DNA of 64,000 nucleotides. It comes from Providencia stuartii (GTDB lineage: Bacteria; Pseudomonadota; Gammaproteobacteria; Enterobacterales; Enterobacteriaceae). The stretch spans positions 496,001 to 560,000 of the forward strand of contig NZ_CP119546.1 in assembly GCF_029277985.1 (NCBI RefSeq), read 5' to 3'. Numbering within the stretch: position 1 is the first letter of the stretch; every line of letters begins with the position of its first letter. A program made the translations under genes and the position numbers. Under the pieces are notes generated by a model. The model was not told the origin of the DNA. It saw nothing but the letters and a program-made list of their open reading frames with translations, and ran no database searches. Shown here one piece after another: positions 17,201 to 26,285 of the stretch.

Positions 17201-18847
17201 ATGTCAGTTGTGACCCTTGTTTTGGTATTTTTACTCGCCGTGATTGTGAGTGTTTTTATCTCACGGTTACTTAAGGATATTATTCCTTTACCTATTATTC
17301 AGATAGCGCTCGGTGCTGGGCTATCCGTTTTTGGTTTTACGGTTGAATTTGAACCGCATCTATTTCTATTCCTGTTTATTCCTCCATTACTGTTTTTAGA
17401 TGGATGGCGTATCCCTAAAGAAGCGTTATTCCAAGAAATAAAACCTATCATGTCGCTGGCAATTGGCCTTGTTGTGGTCACGGTGATTGGGATGGGGTTC
17501 TTTATTCACTGGTTGATTCCTGCTATCTCACTCGCCGTTGCTTTCGCGTTGGCGGCCATTTTATCCCCGACTGATCCGGTATCGGTCTCTGCAATGACAG
17601 TTAACTCACCTTTACCTTCGCGTATGGCGCATATTCTTGAAGGTGAATCACTGCTCAATGATGCAACAGGTCTGGTTTGCTTTAGTTTTGCTGTCACCGC
17701 AGCGCTAACCGGCACCTTCTCATTAGCATCGGCGGCTGGACAATTTGTACTCGTTGCTTTCGGCGGTATTTTAATTGGTTTGTTAGTGGCTTGGGTCATC
17801 GGTTGGTTAAACCAATTTTTAGTCAAGCGTACGGGGGAAGAGCCTGCTATCCAAATTATGATCAGCCTATTAATGCCATTCAGTGCATACCTATTGGCTG
17901 AACATCTGCATGTCTCTGGTATTTTAGCCGCGGTGGTTGCGGGTATCGCAATGCACTATGAAAAAATTGCAGGACGCATGCAAGCCGCAACGCGTATGCA
18001 GAGTAAGGCAGTATGGGATACCGTACAAACAGCCCTGAATGGTATGATTTTCATCCTGTTAGGTGAGCAATTACCAAGTATGTGGAATAACATGCCAGAG
18101 GTAGCCAAAGCGGCTGGTGCTAGCCATCCATGGATGCTATTTGTATACGTGATTGTTATTACAGTGGCATTGGCTATTTTACGTTTCGGTTGGGTATGGA
18201 TATCCATGACATTAACGGTATTCCATAATCGCCGTCGTGGTAAAGAGGCTGATGTATTACATATACGCATGATGGCAGTCATGGCGACAGCGGGGGTACG
18301 AGGCGCCATTACTTTAGCGGGTATCTTAACTCTCCCATTATTGATGCCAGACAACTCCTTGTTTCCAAATCGTGATGTTGCAATCTTTTTAGCGATGGGG
18401 GTGATTCTCTGCTCTTTGTTGATTGCCAGTGTCGCATTACCTATTCTGACCAAAGGGTTAGTCCAAGATTTACCGTATGATAATGATGAAATTCGTGCAC
18501 GTATGGCATTGAATGAAGCCGCAATGGCTCATTTACGCGAGCTAATGAATCATCCTTCAGAGGATATGGATGAAATCGCAATGCGTACAGAAGTCGGGGC
18601 CCAATTATTGGAAATCTATGGCAGACGTTTAGATAACACCGATGAAACCGAATCCGATGTTTATGATTTACATAAAATGATTGATATGGAACGTGAAATG
18701 TCTCGTTCTGCCTTACAAGCGAAGCGCGATGCGCTATATCTCATGCGTAAAGGTAAAAATATCAACGAACGTGTATACCATCGCTTACGTGATGAATTAG
18801 ACCTCAAAGAAGAGACGCTAAATCATCATAAAAACAAAAAGCATTAA
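17201..18847 (+). CDS. CPA1-family Na+/H+ antiporter (YjcE/NhaP-like)
   Basis: Inner-membrane cation:proton antiporter of 548 residues (E. coli YjcE has 549). About 12 membrane segments occupy residues 1-430. The family motifs FIPPLLFLDGWR, LSPTDPVSVSAM (ion-binding aspartate) and EGESLLNDATGLVCFSFA are intact. A hydrophilic C-terminal tail of about 115 residues, rich in charged residues, is typical of this branch and often regulatory. GGAG precedes the ATG. The gene stands alone with its own terminator. It should export sodium (or potassium) in exchange for protons; ion preference cannot be read from the sequence. Confidence 0.9.
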   Translation: MSVVTLVLVFLLAVIVSVFISRLLKDIIPLPIIQIALGAGLSVFGFTVEFEPHLFLFLFIPPLLFLDGWRIPKEALFQEIKPIMSLAIGLVVVTVIGMGFFIHWLIPAISLAVAFALAAILSPTDPVSVSAMTVNSPLPSRMAHILEGESLLNDATGLVCFSFAVTAALTGTFSLASAAGQFVLVAFGGILIGLLVAWVIGWLNQFLVKRTGEEPAIQIMISLLMPFSAYLLAEHLHVSGILAAVVAGIAMHYEKIAGRMQAATRMQSKAVWDTVQTALNGMIFILLGEQLPSMWNNMPEVAKAAGASHPWMLFVYVIVITVALAILRFGWVWISMTLTVFHNRRRGKEADVLHIRMMAVMATAGVRGAITLAGILTLPLLMPDNSLFPNRDVAIFLAMGVILCSLLIASVALPILTKGLVQDLPYDNDEIRARMALNEAAMAHLRELMNHPSEDMDEIAMRTEVGAQLLEIYGRRLDNTDETESDVYDLHKMIDMEREMSRSALQAKRDALYLMRKGKNINERVYHRLRDELDLKEETLNHHKNKKH

Positions 18848-18856
18848 TGAAAGCGT

Positions 18857-18887
18857 GGCCAGACTATATGTTCTGGCCCTTTTTTTA
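18857..18887 (+). terminator. terminator of the Na+/H+ antiporter gene
   Basis: Stem GGCCAGA / TCTGGCC with an 8-nt loop, then CTTTTTTTAT. Confidence 0.9.
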
Positions 18888-19723
18888 TCTTTTAAGCATA
18901 AAGGCCACTTCCCAGCTCAATAGCTTGATATGCTATGGAAAAACCTTGTTTATCTCCAGCATCTCGTTGTCATCGCAGGAACCTTTTTAGTCATTGATTA
19001 AACTATCGTGCTAAGCAATCATGTGTAAAATAAAAAAGTGACAATAGAATAAGTAATGAGATAATAATTAACTAAACCAATTAATAGCAAAGAGATTATA
19101 TGATCATATTGCTCAATGGGTTATTTTAATCACAAGGGAGATAATAATGTGAATTAGATAATAACAAGTTGGTATTATTTTAATTATTTTTTGTTCTTGG
19201 TGTTTACTTTTATATTTTTCAATTGTTTTAATGTTGCATGACTTTCCTTTTAACTCATTTTTTGGGTAATTGTGGTTTTTATGTTTGATGTAATGATTTT
19301 TATTGATATTAATGTTGTTTTTTTATTTGTTGATGGTTTTATGCTGTTTTTTTAATGTCGAGTTAAATTGTTTTGTTACAAATAGCATTAATGATTAATT
19401 TTATATTTTTTTTCATTTTTATATTGAATAATTAATTGTCTTTTATATTATTTAATTCGAATGTGTTTTGTTTATCTTGTTGGTTTTAAAGGGTTAAATC
19501 AAATTTGCAATCGTATATAACGATCGATTTAATTGCCTTTGATAGCATTTATCTATGAATTATTAATGATTCGATCGATATAAACGTATTTACAGTCTCT
19601 AATGATAACTCTATATTTCATTAAAATTATGTTTTTTTATTTATTATGTTGCGAACCAATTTATGAATTTTATTTTATTCATGATGGTGAGGTTTTTAAA
19701 TTAAAGATTGGCTTGTTTTTTAA
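18888..19723. other. very AT-rich regulatory region upstream of the fimbrial locus
   Basis: About 840 bp without a gene, with long T-rich runs (19180-19480) that look like an H-NS-type silenced region. Two copies of the palindrome CGATCGAT occur at 19521-19528 and 19572-19579, 51 bp apart, with similar AT-rich flanks (ATATAA... and ...ATATAA). They are candidate operators for the XRE regulator encoded just downstream. Confidence 0.45.
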
Positions 19724-20023
19724 ATGTTAACTATATTTTCGTTGGTTTTTAATATGATTAAAAATAGGATTCTACTACGGCAAGATATTGGTGATTTTTT
19801 AAGATCAGCAAGAAGACGTAAATCGTTAACTGGGCTTCAAGTTGGAAAGATGCTGCACGTCAGTCAGCAACAAATATCCCGCTATGAACGAGGTGAAACG
19901 AGTATCAGTATTGAAACATTAGATGTGTTATTGAAAGCACTCGATATGGATTGGTCTGACTTTTTTTTCAACGTAATGGCTAACTACTCAGCGGAAATAG
20001 CAGAAATAAAGCTATATCGATAA
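19724..20023 (+). CDS. XRE-family HTH regulator, MrpJ-like, of the fimbrial operon
   Basis: Small DNA-binding protein of up to 99 residues. A helix-turn-helix of the Cro/CI type spans about residues 20-75 (IGDFLRSARRRKSLTGLQVGKMLHVSQQQISRYERGE, then ETLDVLLKALDMDW). The ATG at 19724 has no clear ribosome site; an ATG at 19754 would still leave the HTH complete. In Proteus the MR/P operon ends with an XRE regulator, MrpJ, that represses motility when fimbriae are made. Here the equivalent gene is placed 5' of the structural genes, 206 bp before the major pilin, so it may instead control the operon itself. Confidence 0.82.
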   Translation: MLTIFSLVFNMIKNRILLRQDIGDFLRSARRRKSLTGLQVGKMLHVSQQQISRYERGETSISIETLDVLLKALDMDWSDFFFNVMANYSAEIAEIKLYR

Positions 20024-20134
20024 TATCTAATAATGAAATTATCAGTAAATAATATTATTTATACGCGACGCTCCAATATTGCGTATGAAGGAGGAGAAAG
20101 ACGGTTTGATCAAGGATGATTTTTTTATTTAGCG

Positions 20135-20186
20135 ATTGAAATTTCAATGAAATATTAAATTTACGTCATTAAAGAATTTTTAATGA
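20135..20186. promoter_or_regulatory. palindromes in the fimbrial promoter region
   Basis: A perfect 14-bp palindrome ATTGAAATTTCAAT (20135-20148) and an 8-bp inverted repeat TCATTAAA / TTTAATGA with a 5-nt spacer (20166-20186) lie between the XRE gene and the major pilin. They are candidate regulator-binding sites; the second could also form a leader hairpin. Confidence 0.4.
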
Positions 20187-20229
20187 TGGGGTTGCTTCAA
20201 TTTAAATTTTATATTGAAAGGAAAAACAC

Positions 20230-20781
20230 ATGAGATTAATTAAATTCACGCAGGTGGTTGTTATTGCTACCTCTATGGCCTCTTTCAACACCCTTGCAGA
20301 TAACACAGGAACATTAGATTTTATCGGTACCGTCGTCAGTACTCCCTGTAATATTGCACAATCCTCATTAAAGCAAACTATTGATTTTGGACAACTATCT
20401 CGCCGTGCTTTAGAGAACGGTAGAGTCGCTGAGGTTGACTTTAATATTGAGTTCACGGGATGTGATTTTACTGATTTTGATAAAGATGCGGGTGGTAAAC
20501 CAATAGCCGTTAAAGCGATGGAACTTGTTTTTACGGGGCAAAGTTATGCCGATGCGGCTAATACTTTACTGGCGACGTCAGCGGGGAACACAAACAATGT
20601 CGGAGTGGGGATTGATGGGTTCGAATTTGGTAAAGCTAAAGATATCTTATCGATGATAGTGAATAAAAAAGGAAATAATACTTTAAAATTCAAAGCGCTG
20701 GCTAAAGCTGTTGATACCACTAAAGAGGTTGCCGAAGGGCAATTTAGCGCAACGTCCAATTTCCGTATTACTTACCAATAA
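20230..20781 (+). CDS. major fimbrial subunit (MrpA-like pilin)
   Basis: Type 1-like pilin of 183 residues. A Sec signal peptide ends about residue 23 (...NTLA|DNTG). The mature protein has the donor strand segment TGTLDFIGTVVSTPCNIA, the disulfide cysteines C38 and C78, and the C-terminal penultimate-tyrosine motif NFRITYQ used for chaperone binding. A strong AAAGGAAAAACAC site precedes the ATG. First structural gene of the eight-gene chaperone-usher cluster; a short gap and possible hairpin follow it, consistent with higher expression of the major subunit. Confidence 0.9.
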   Translation: MRLIKFTQVVVIATSMASFNTLADNTGTLDFIGTVVSTPCNIAQSSLKQTIDFGQLSRRALENGRVAEVDFNIEFTGCDFTDFDKDAGGKPIAVKAMELVFTGQSYADAANTLLATSAGNTNNVGVGIDGFEFGKAKDILSMIVNKKGNNTLKFKALAKAVDTTKEVAEGQFSATSNFRITYQ

Positions 20782-20840
20782 GCAGGATGGCTGCCCGCCA
20801 GTAAATTGCTGGCGGCATTATTGATATGTGGAGGGATACA

Positions 20841-21431
20841 GTGAGCGCATACAAACAGCTTATTCGTTTTCATTGCCAAGTAATGTGCTTAATCATGTTA
20901 TTCACGCTTGAAATCGCTGTTGCATACGCGTCTGTGGATGCTGATGAACGCGCTTTTAATGGGATGACAAGAATGATTGGCAACGTGGTGGCAACTCCTT
21001 GTTCCATTGTCATGCCAAATCGCCACCAAACGATTAATTTTTCTCCTTTAACGTTGACGATGCTTTCTACGATGAGTCGTCGGGAACGTTATAACCAGCC
21101 ATTTATTATTGAGTTACGTGATTGTGGCAGTGTGTATTCCTCTATTGATAGTAAAACATGGTCAATTCGCTTTGATGGTCAAAAGGCACAGCAAATTGAG
21201 GCTTTTGTATTGCGTGGCCCCTCTCAAGGCTTGGGGGTCTCAGTATTGAATGATCAATCACAGGTCCTCATTCCTGGGCAAAATTATCCCTTATCTCATC
21301 ATGTGCTACGACAAAACAAATCTGGGCAAACCCTTTTTCTACGTTATTTTTTACGGCTAGAACTGACAGGGCAACCGATTCAGGCAGGTAACTATCAAGG
21401 TTTGATTCGTTTTTTCATCGATTATCAATAA
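20841..21431 (+). CDS. minor fimbrial subunit or anchor (MrpB-like)
   Basis: Pilin-family protein of 196 residues from a GTG start at 20841, chosen because GGAGGG lies five bases upstream; an ATG at 20826 would overlap that site. It has a signal peptide ending near ...VAYA|SVD, a GNVVATPCSIVMP segment typical of pilin strand A-B, a second cysteine in LRDCGS and a C-terminal GLIRFFIDYQ beta motif. Its place between the major pilin and the usher matches MrpB, which is thought to terminate or anchor the fibre in Proteus. Confidence 0.85.
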   Translation: MSAYKQLIRFHCQVMCLIMLFTLEIAVAYASVDADERAFNGMTRMIGNVVATPCSIVMPNRHQTINFSPLTLTMLSTMSRRERYNQPFIIELRDCGSVYSSIDSKTWSIRFDGQKAQQIEAFVLRGPSQGLGVSVLNDQSQVLIPGQNYPLSHHVLRQNKSGQTLFLRYFLRLELTGQPIQAGNYQGLIRFFIDYQ

Positions 21432-21490
21432 GAACAAAATGAGGAGCCTCATAAGGTCTACGTCGAGGGAACTCTTTTGCAGTATTTGGG

Positions 21491-24037
21491 ATGGAACAGA
21501 GCATGATGTTCAAACATTGCAAAGTAAGGCAGGTCGTTTTATTTACGTTTGGCTTTATGGCATGGACAGCTGGCGCTTCCGAATTCAATACCGATGTACT
21601 GGATGCCCAAGATATCCAACATATTGATATAAGCCAATTTTCTGTCGCAGGGTATGTACCGCCTGGTGACTATGTATTGACAGTATTCGTTAATGGTTTG
21701 CGCTTGGGGGCACCCCGAGACATTACGGTGTATGACGAAAACACACAGGCTGAGGTACCGTCACAAAGGATTTGTATTCCTGCTGATATGTTGGAATTGA
21801 TTGGTTTGAAAAGTTCGGCAGAAAAAAAGGTCACACTCTCAGATAATGGCCAGTGCCTCGATTTTTCATCTCTATCAGGGATACAAACAAAAGTTGAATT
21901 ATCAACATTGTCACTGCATATCACGATCCCTCAAATGTGGATGGAATATCGGGATCCGTATTGGACACCACCGGCATTATGGGAAGAGGGCATCAATGGC
22001 GGTTTTATTGATTTCAACGCTAATATGTCAGCGACTAAGGAAAAAGGGGGAACCCGAAGAGTTTATTTATCAGCAAATGGCACGACGGGGATCAATATTG
22101 GTGCTTGGCGATTACGCGGAGACTATCATGCTAATTATCAAAACCAGCGTGGCTCACACTATCCACAGGAAACCCATCAGTTTGATTTTAGCCGCTTATA
22201 TGCTTTTACCTCATTAAAAGAATCCGCCGCTATTTTGACGTTGGGGGAAAATGATTTCTATTCGGATATCTTTGACGCATGGCAATACAGTGGTATTTCG
22301 CTAGAAAGCGATGACCGAATGTTACCGCCAAAGCTTGTTGGCTATGCACCAGAAATTATTGGCGTCGCCAATACTAATGCAACGGTGATTATTCGTAGTC
22401 AAGAGCGGGTAATTGCCGAAACGGCCGTACCACCCGGTCCGTTTCGTATTCAAACATTGGATAGCGGAATACGAGGGGTAGTAGATGTCACTGTACGCGA
22501 AGAAAATGGCGAGGAGAAAAAATTTAGTATCAGTACTGCCTCGTTACCTTATTTAACCCGTCCGGGCAGGTTGATTTATAAATTAGTTGGCGGAAAAACA
22601 CGTTATGACGGCCGTCACCTGACTGGTCAGCCTATTATTGGCGGTGAGTTCTCTTATGGGGTGTCCAATACTTGGTCAGTTTATGGTGGAACACAGGCAA
22701 ACGGTTATTATCAAACATTAGCGCTTGGTTTAGGGCGTGATCTTTTTGCTATCGGTGCGATTTCAGCTGATATTACCCAATCGTTTTCAGATCTTCCAGA
22801 CGAAAGATTACAGGGGCGCTCTTATCGGTTTAACTACGCGAAATCATTTGATGATTTACGCACGGATATCACGTTTGCGGGGTATCGTTTTGCTGATAAA
22901 GAATACCGAACGTTAACACAGTTTATGGATGAAGAGCGCATTGGCGTAACGCCTCGCGCTCAAAAAGAAAATTATCAAGTTTATCTGAATAAGTATTTTG
23001 AGAACTTTAATATCTCTTTGAATTATCAATATAGTACTTATTGGCAAAATGATTCACAAACACAATATGGTTTGTATGCGAGCACGAATATGAGTCTGCC
23101 AACGCTATCTCAATATGATACGAATTTATCATTATCGGCGACTCGTACTGAACGTGATAATGGCGTCGCAGATGATGCTATCAACGTGTATTTTTCGGTG
23201 CCACTTTATACAGGCCATAGTGTAACTTTCTCTGAACTTTATTCTCGAGCATCTGGTCACCATCAATATAACCATAACATTGGTTATAGCGGTTATAACG
23301 CCACTGATAATTACAGTTTAAATATGGGATATAACCATGGTCAGAATATTGATAATCAAACCAGCCTGAGCGGTTTCTATTCACGAGACCTGTCACAAGC
23401 CAATATTTCTGCAAACGCGAGCTATGTACCTCATCAATATCGCAGTATTGGTGGCTCAATAAATAGTGGCGTGACAGTAACGGCGAAAGGCGCTGCATTA
23501 CATCGGTCTGCTCACGGTGATACTCGATTAATGATCGACACGGCGGGAGCCAGTGGCGTGCCATTAGATAATGGCGTGATAAAAACGAATGGCTTTGGTC
23601 TGGCAGTTATCCCAAATGTGAATAGCTACCGTAAATCTACCGCATCAATTAATACCAGTAAGCTACCTGATAATTTAGAAACGATGGTATCGACGACAGA
23701 TATTACGCTGACTAAAGGGGCCATTGGTTATCGTCATTTACCCGTGATGAAGGGAGAGAAATTATTTGCCATTTTATCGTTAGAAAATGGCCAAAGCCTC
23801 CCCTTTGGTGCCAGTGTGCGTAATGCGGATAACCAAGAATTAGGAATTGTTGGGGAAGACGGAGTCACTTGGCTAGTCGGTGTTTCTGCACAAGAAACAC
23901 TGTTTGCTTACTGGAATAACCACAAACAGTGTGAGCTAAGGTTACCAGACAATTTCACGCAATCGTCCAACATGTTGCTGCTGCCGTGTATTCAGAGCGC
24001 CACTTCTTTACCAACCGCGTATTCAAAAGGTCATTAA
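21491..24037 (+). CDS. fimbrial outer-membrane usher (MrpC-like)
   Basis: Outer-membrane assembly platform of about 848 residues, full length for the FimD/PapC family. After the signal peptide (...WTAGAS|EF) come the N-terminal chaperone-binding domain (EFNTDVLDAQDIQHIDISQF), a ~24-strand barrel with the internal plug, and C-terminal beta domains (LPFGASVRNADNQELGIVGEDG) with a closing cysteine pair. Possible starts are ATG 21491, 21503 and 21506; the second and third have GGAA upstream. It lies 59 bp after the preceding pilin gene and 9 bp before the chaperone gene. Confidence 0.93.
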   Translation: MEQSMMFKHCKVRQVVLFTFGFMAWTAGASEFNTDVLDAQDIQHIDISQFSVAGYVPPGDYVLTVFVNGLRLGAPRDITVYDENTQAEVPSQRICIPADMLELIGLKSSAEKKVTLSDNGQCLDFSSLSGIQTKVELSTLSLHITIPQMWMEYRDPYWTPPALWEEGINGGFIDFNANMSATKEKGGTRRVYLSANGTTGINIGAWRLRGDYHANYQNQRGSHYPQETHQFDFSRLYAFTSLKESAAILTLGENDFYSDIFDAWQYSGISLESDDRMLPPKLVGYAPEIIGVANTNATVIIRSQERVIAETAVPPGPFRIQTLDSGIRGVVDVTVREENGEEKKFSISTASLPYLTRPGRLIYKLVGGKTRYDGRHLTGQPIIGGEFSYGVSNTWSVYGGTQANGYYQTLALGLGRDLFAIGAISADITQSFSDLPDERLQGRSYRFNYAKSFDDLRTDITFAGYRFADKEYRTLTQFMDEERIGVTPRAQKENYQVYLNKYFENFNISLNYQYSTYWQNDSQTQYGLYASTNMSLPTLSQYDTNLSLSATRTERDNGVADDAINVYFSVPLYTGHSVTFSELYSRASGHHQYNHNIGYSGYNATDNYSLNMGYNHGQNIDNQTSLSGFYSRDLSQANISANASYVPHQYRSIGGSINSGVTVTAKGAALHRSAHGDTRLMIDTAGASGVPLDNGVIKTNGFGLAVIPNVNSYRKSTASINTSKLPDNLETMVSTTDITLTKGAIGYRHLPVMKGEKLFAILSLENGQSLPFGASVRNADNQELGIVGEDGVTWLVGVSAQETLFAYWNNHKQCELRLPDNFTQSSNMLLLPCIQSATSLPTAYSKGH

Positions 24038-24046
24038 ATTAGGTTA

Positions 24047-24796
24047 ATGGGGTCATTTATGTTGAATTTAAAGTTACATCATGGGCTATTATGGGGCTGT
24101 TTTTTGCTAACAATGTCAGTTGCGATGAGTGCATATAGCGCCATTACATTAGACCGAACAAGAATTATTTTTCCCGGAAGCGAACGTTCTATCAATATCC
24201 GGATCACGAATGATAATCCTGAAGAAGCTTATTTAGCACAAAGCTGGATTGAGGATTTACAGGGAAATAAATTAACCAAAGGGGCAATTTTATCAACGCC
24301 ACCTTTGCAGAGAGTCGAAGCAAACAGTGATAGCTTAGTGAGATTGAGTGTAACGCCTTTGCTTGCGCAGTTACCTCAAGATAGAGAGTCGGTATTTTAT
24401 TTCAATCTGCGGGAAGTTCCCCCAAAATCCACGGAAGGGAATACATTACAAATTGCGTTGCAGTCTCGTGTTAAGTTGTTTTATCGGCCTACCCGTATTT
24501 TAGCGGAATCAGAAACGCGATGGGCTCATAAGGTCACACTAACTCGAACGACAAAAGGCTATAAACTGCACAATCGGACCCCTTTTCATTTAACGGTGAT
24601 TGGTTTAGGCGATAGCAAAACGCAATCAGAGAAAAGCCATTTTGATGTCGTGATGGTGCCACCAAGATCTACGCACGATATGGCATCCTCCAAATTAGCA
24701 ACCCCCTATCTTACCTATATCAATGATTATGGTGGCAAACCTACACTGGCTTTTCAGTGTGTCAGTGATGTTTGCACAGTGACAAAAGAGCTGTAG
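24047..24796 (+). CDS. periplasmic fimbrial chaperone (MrpD-like, PapD family)
   Basis: Periplasmic chaperone of up to 249 residues. A signal peptide ends near ...SAYSA. The first Ig-like domain begins ITLDRTRIIFPGSERSINIRITNDN, with the conserved arginine of the subunit-binding cleft, and continues with YLAQSWIED and FYFNLREVPP, the classic G1-strand region. ATG 24047 or 24059 may be used. It donates its G1 strand to pilins until they reach the usher encoded just upstream. Confidence 0.92.
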   Translation: MGSFMLNLKLHHGLLWGCFLLTMSVAMSAYSAITLDRTRIIFPGSERSINIRITNDNPEEAYLAQSWIEDLQGNKLTKGAILSTPPLQRVEANSDSLVRLSVTPLLAQLPQDRESVFYFNLREVPPKSTEGNTLQIALQSRVKLFYRPTRILAESETRWAHKVTLTRTTKGYKLHNRTPFHLTVIGLGDSKTQSEKSHFDVVMVPPRSTHDMASSKLATPYLTYINDYGGKPTLAFQCVSDVCTVTKEL

Positions 24797-24836
24797 TCAC
24801 GCTTCTCAAACAAGATAGTCGAGGGGGAAGGCAATA

Positions 24837-25244
24837 ATGAAACATCAAAGAAGATGGTTATTGTTGGTTATTCTGAGTTGTGTCGTGAGCAATTGGACTC
24901 AAGCTGCAACGCCTGTCGCTAATACACCCGCGGAAGAAACCTATTATGAACAGCCACGACAAGGGTGGATTAAGGTTAATGCAGCATTATTTAGTGCCCC
25001 TTGTAATTTAGCCATGAATACTGACGTTATTTTAACGGAATGTGGGGCTGGTGTTATTTTTCATAAAAATGATATTCCTGATAGTTCGGTTAAAACACCC
25101 GTTAAATTGCAATTTTATGATGTTTTGCAGGGGCAAAAATTTAAACGTTCAGCAGCGCAACTAACACATGGAAATAATAAAATACCACTGCCTATTCTCA
25201 ATGAAAATCAGCATATATTGAGATTGGAGGTTAGCTATGAATAA
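24837..25244 (+). CDS. minor fimbrial subunit (MrpE-like)
   Basis: Short secreted protein of 135 residues with a signal peptide ending ...WTQA|ATP. It has a pilin-like opening (WIKVNAALFSAPCNLAMN) with a second cysteine in LTECGAG and ends in ILRLEVSYE, a beta-strand motif with penultimate tyrosine. It is shorter than a normal pilin, as MrpE also is. Its stop overlaps the next gene by 8 bp, so the tail of the operon is translationally linked. Start supported by GAGGGGGAAGG upstream. Confidence 0.8.
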   Translation: MKHQRRWLLLVILSCVVSNWTQAATPVANTPAEETYYEQPRQGWIKVNAALFSAPCNLAMNTDVILTECGAGVIFHKNDIPDSSVKTPVKLQFYDVLQGQKFKRSAAQLTHGNNKIPLPILNENQHILRLEVSYE

Positions 25245-25764
25245 CGTGTTTATTGTTGTCATCATGTTAGTGCTAATGCCAAAAAACGCATTTTGTTATC
25301 CACAATTAGACGTGCAATTTCGCGGTGAACTGGTGCACAGCAAATGCCAAATTGCTACTGAATCCGTTAATAAGCAAATTAAGCTAGATAATTTACGTTG
25401 GCAATATATTAATGAGCATGGCGCCAGCGAAATACAACCTTTCTTTATTGCGATTAATAAATGCAGTCAATCTGATTTGAATAAAACGATTCGATTTACC
25501 TGGCAAAGCCAGCAACTAACCAATATTGGCGGTCATCATTATTTAATGACACAAGGTCAAAGTGGTGCGTTGCTTGGAATTACTGAAGCCAATAAAAATA
25601 ATCAGCTTATTGTTTGGAATCAACCTATTGATATTGGTGTTGTTTCAGTGGTGAATGACCAGCAACAATTAACGTTTGGTGTCTTTGTACGCAAGCCTGC
25701 GACTGAAAAAATAAAGGTTGGTGATTTTAAGGGGACAGCGACATTTTCGGTGGAGTATGAGTAA
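25237..25764 (+). CDS. minor fimbrial subunit (MrpF-like)
   Basis: Pilin-family protein of 175 residues with a signal peptide (to about ...NAFC or FCYP), the strand LDVQFRGELVHSKCQIAT, a second cysteine in INKCSQS, and a terminal TATFSVEYE motif. It overlaps the preceding gene by 8 bp and its TAA stop shares bases with the next ATG (TAATG), an operon of tightly coupled minor subunits. Position matches MrpF of the MR/P system. Confidence 0.83.
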   Translation: MNNVFIVVIMLVLMPKNAFCYPQLDVQFRGELVHSKCQIATESVNKQIKLDNLRWQYINEHGASEIQPFFIAINKCSQSDLNKTIRFTWQSQQLTNIGGHHYLMTQGQSGALLGITEANKNNQLIVWNQPIDIGVVSVVNDQQQLTFGVFVRKPATEKIKVGDFKGTATFSVEYE

Positions 25765-26285
25765 TGAAAAGAGACAGTACCATAATCGCCGTTTGCTTTT
25801 TAATGAGCACATTAGCTCAATCTGATGTGTTAGTTGAAGTTAATGCAACTATGGTGGCGCCTAGCTGTAATATTCATAGTGAACATAATGACTCACAACT
25901 GACGATAGATTTTGGAAGTATGAAGCCTGAAGCATTAGATAACACGCATATTAATAAAGATTTTCCGATTCATCTTTCAGGCTGTGATTTTAATAAAAAC
26001 CTAGCGATTATTTTAAATCCTAAAGGTACTCATACATTACAACATCATGGACAGACATTGTTAGCGACCACAACGGCAGGGTTAGGGATCCTGTTTAATG
26101 AAATAACAGAGGGAGCAGTACATGTACTGGATATTAATAAGCTGCAACGAATTCATCCTAAAAAAATCAGCGCTACCGAATATAGAGCTGATTTACAAGC
26201 ACGTTTAATCAGCACTATCCCTTCGGAGCGATTAGCTGTAGGTAAGTTTACCTCTGCTATGACTATTTTGGTGACCTATGACTAA
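25764..26285 (+). CDS. minor fimbrial subunit (MrpG-like)
   Basis: Pilin-family protein of 173 residues. The signal peptide is short (...STLAQS). Pilin features are VEVNATMVAPSCNIHSE, the second cysteine in LSGCDFN, and the terminal SAMTILVTYD beta motif. The ATG overlaps the previous stop by one base and its own stop abuts the adhesin gene. Position and pattern match MrpG, probably an adaptor joining the adhesin to the shaft. Confidence 0.83.
   Translation: MKRDSTIIAVCFLMSTLAQSDVLVEVNATMVAPSCNIHSEHNDSQLTIDFGSMKPEALDNTHINKDFPIHLSGCDFNKNLAIILNPKGTHTLQHHGQTLLATTTAGLGILFNEITEGAVHVLDINKLQRIHPKKISATEYRADLQARLISTIPSERLAVGKFTSAMTILVTYD

Noticed and set aside
17506..18453. Long minus-strand frames inside the antiporter gene
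   Set aside because: Antisense shadows of a clearly conserved membrane protein.
20024..20229. Phase-variable invertible promoter before the major pilin
   Set aside because: The inverted repeats found are short, adjacent palindromes rather than flanking repeats, and no recombinase gene is near.
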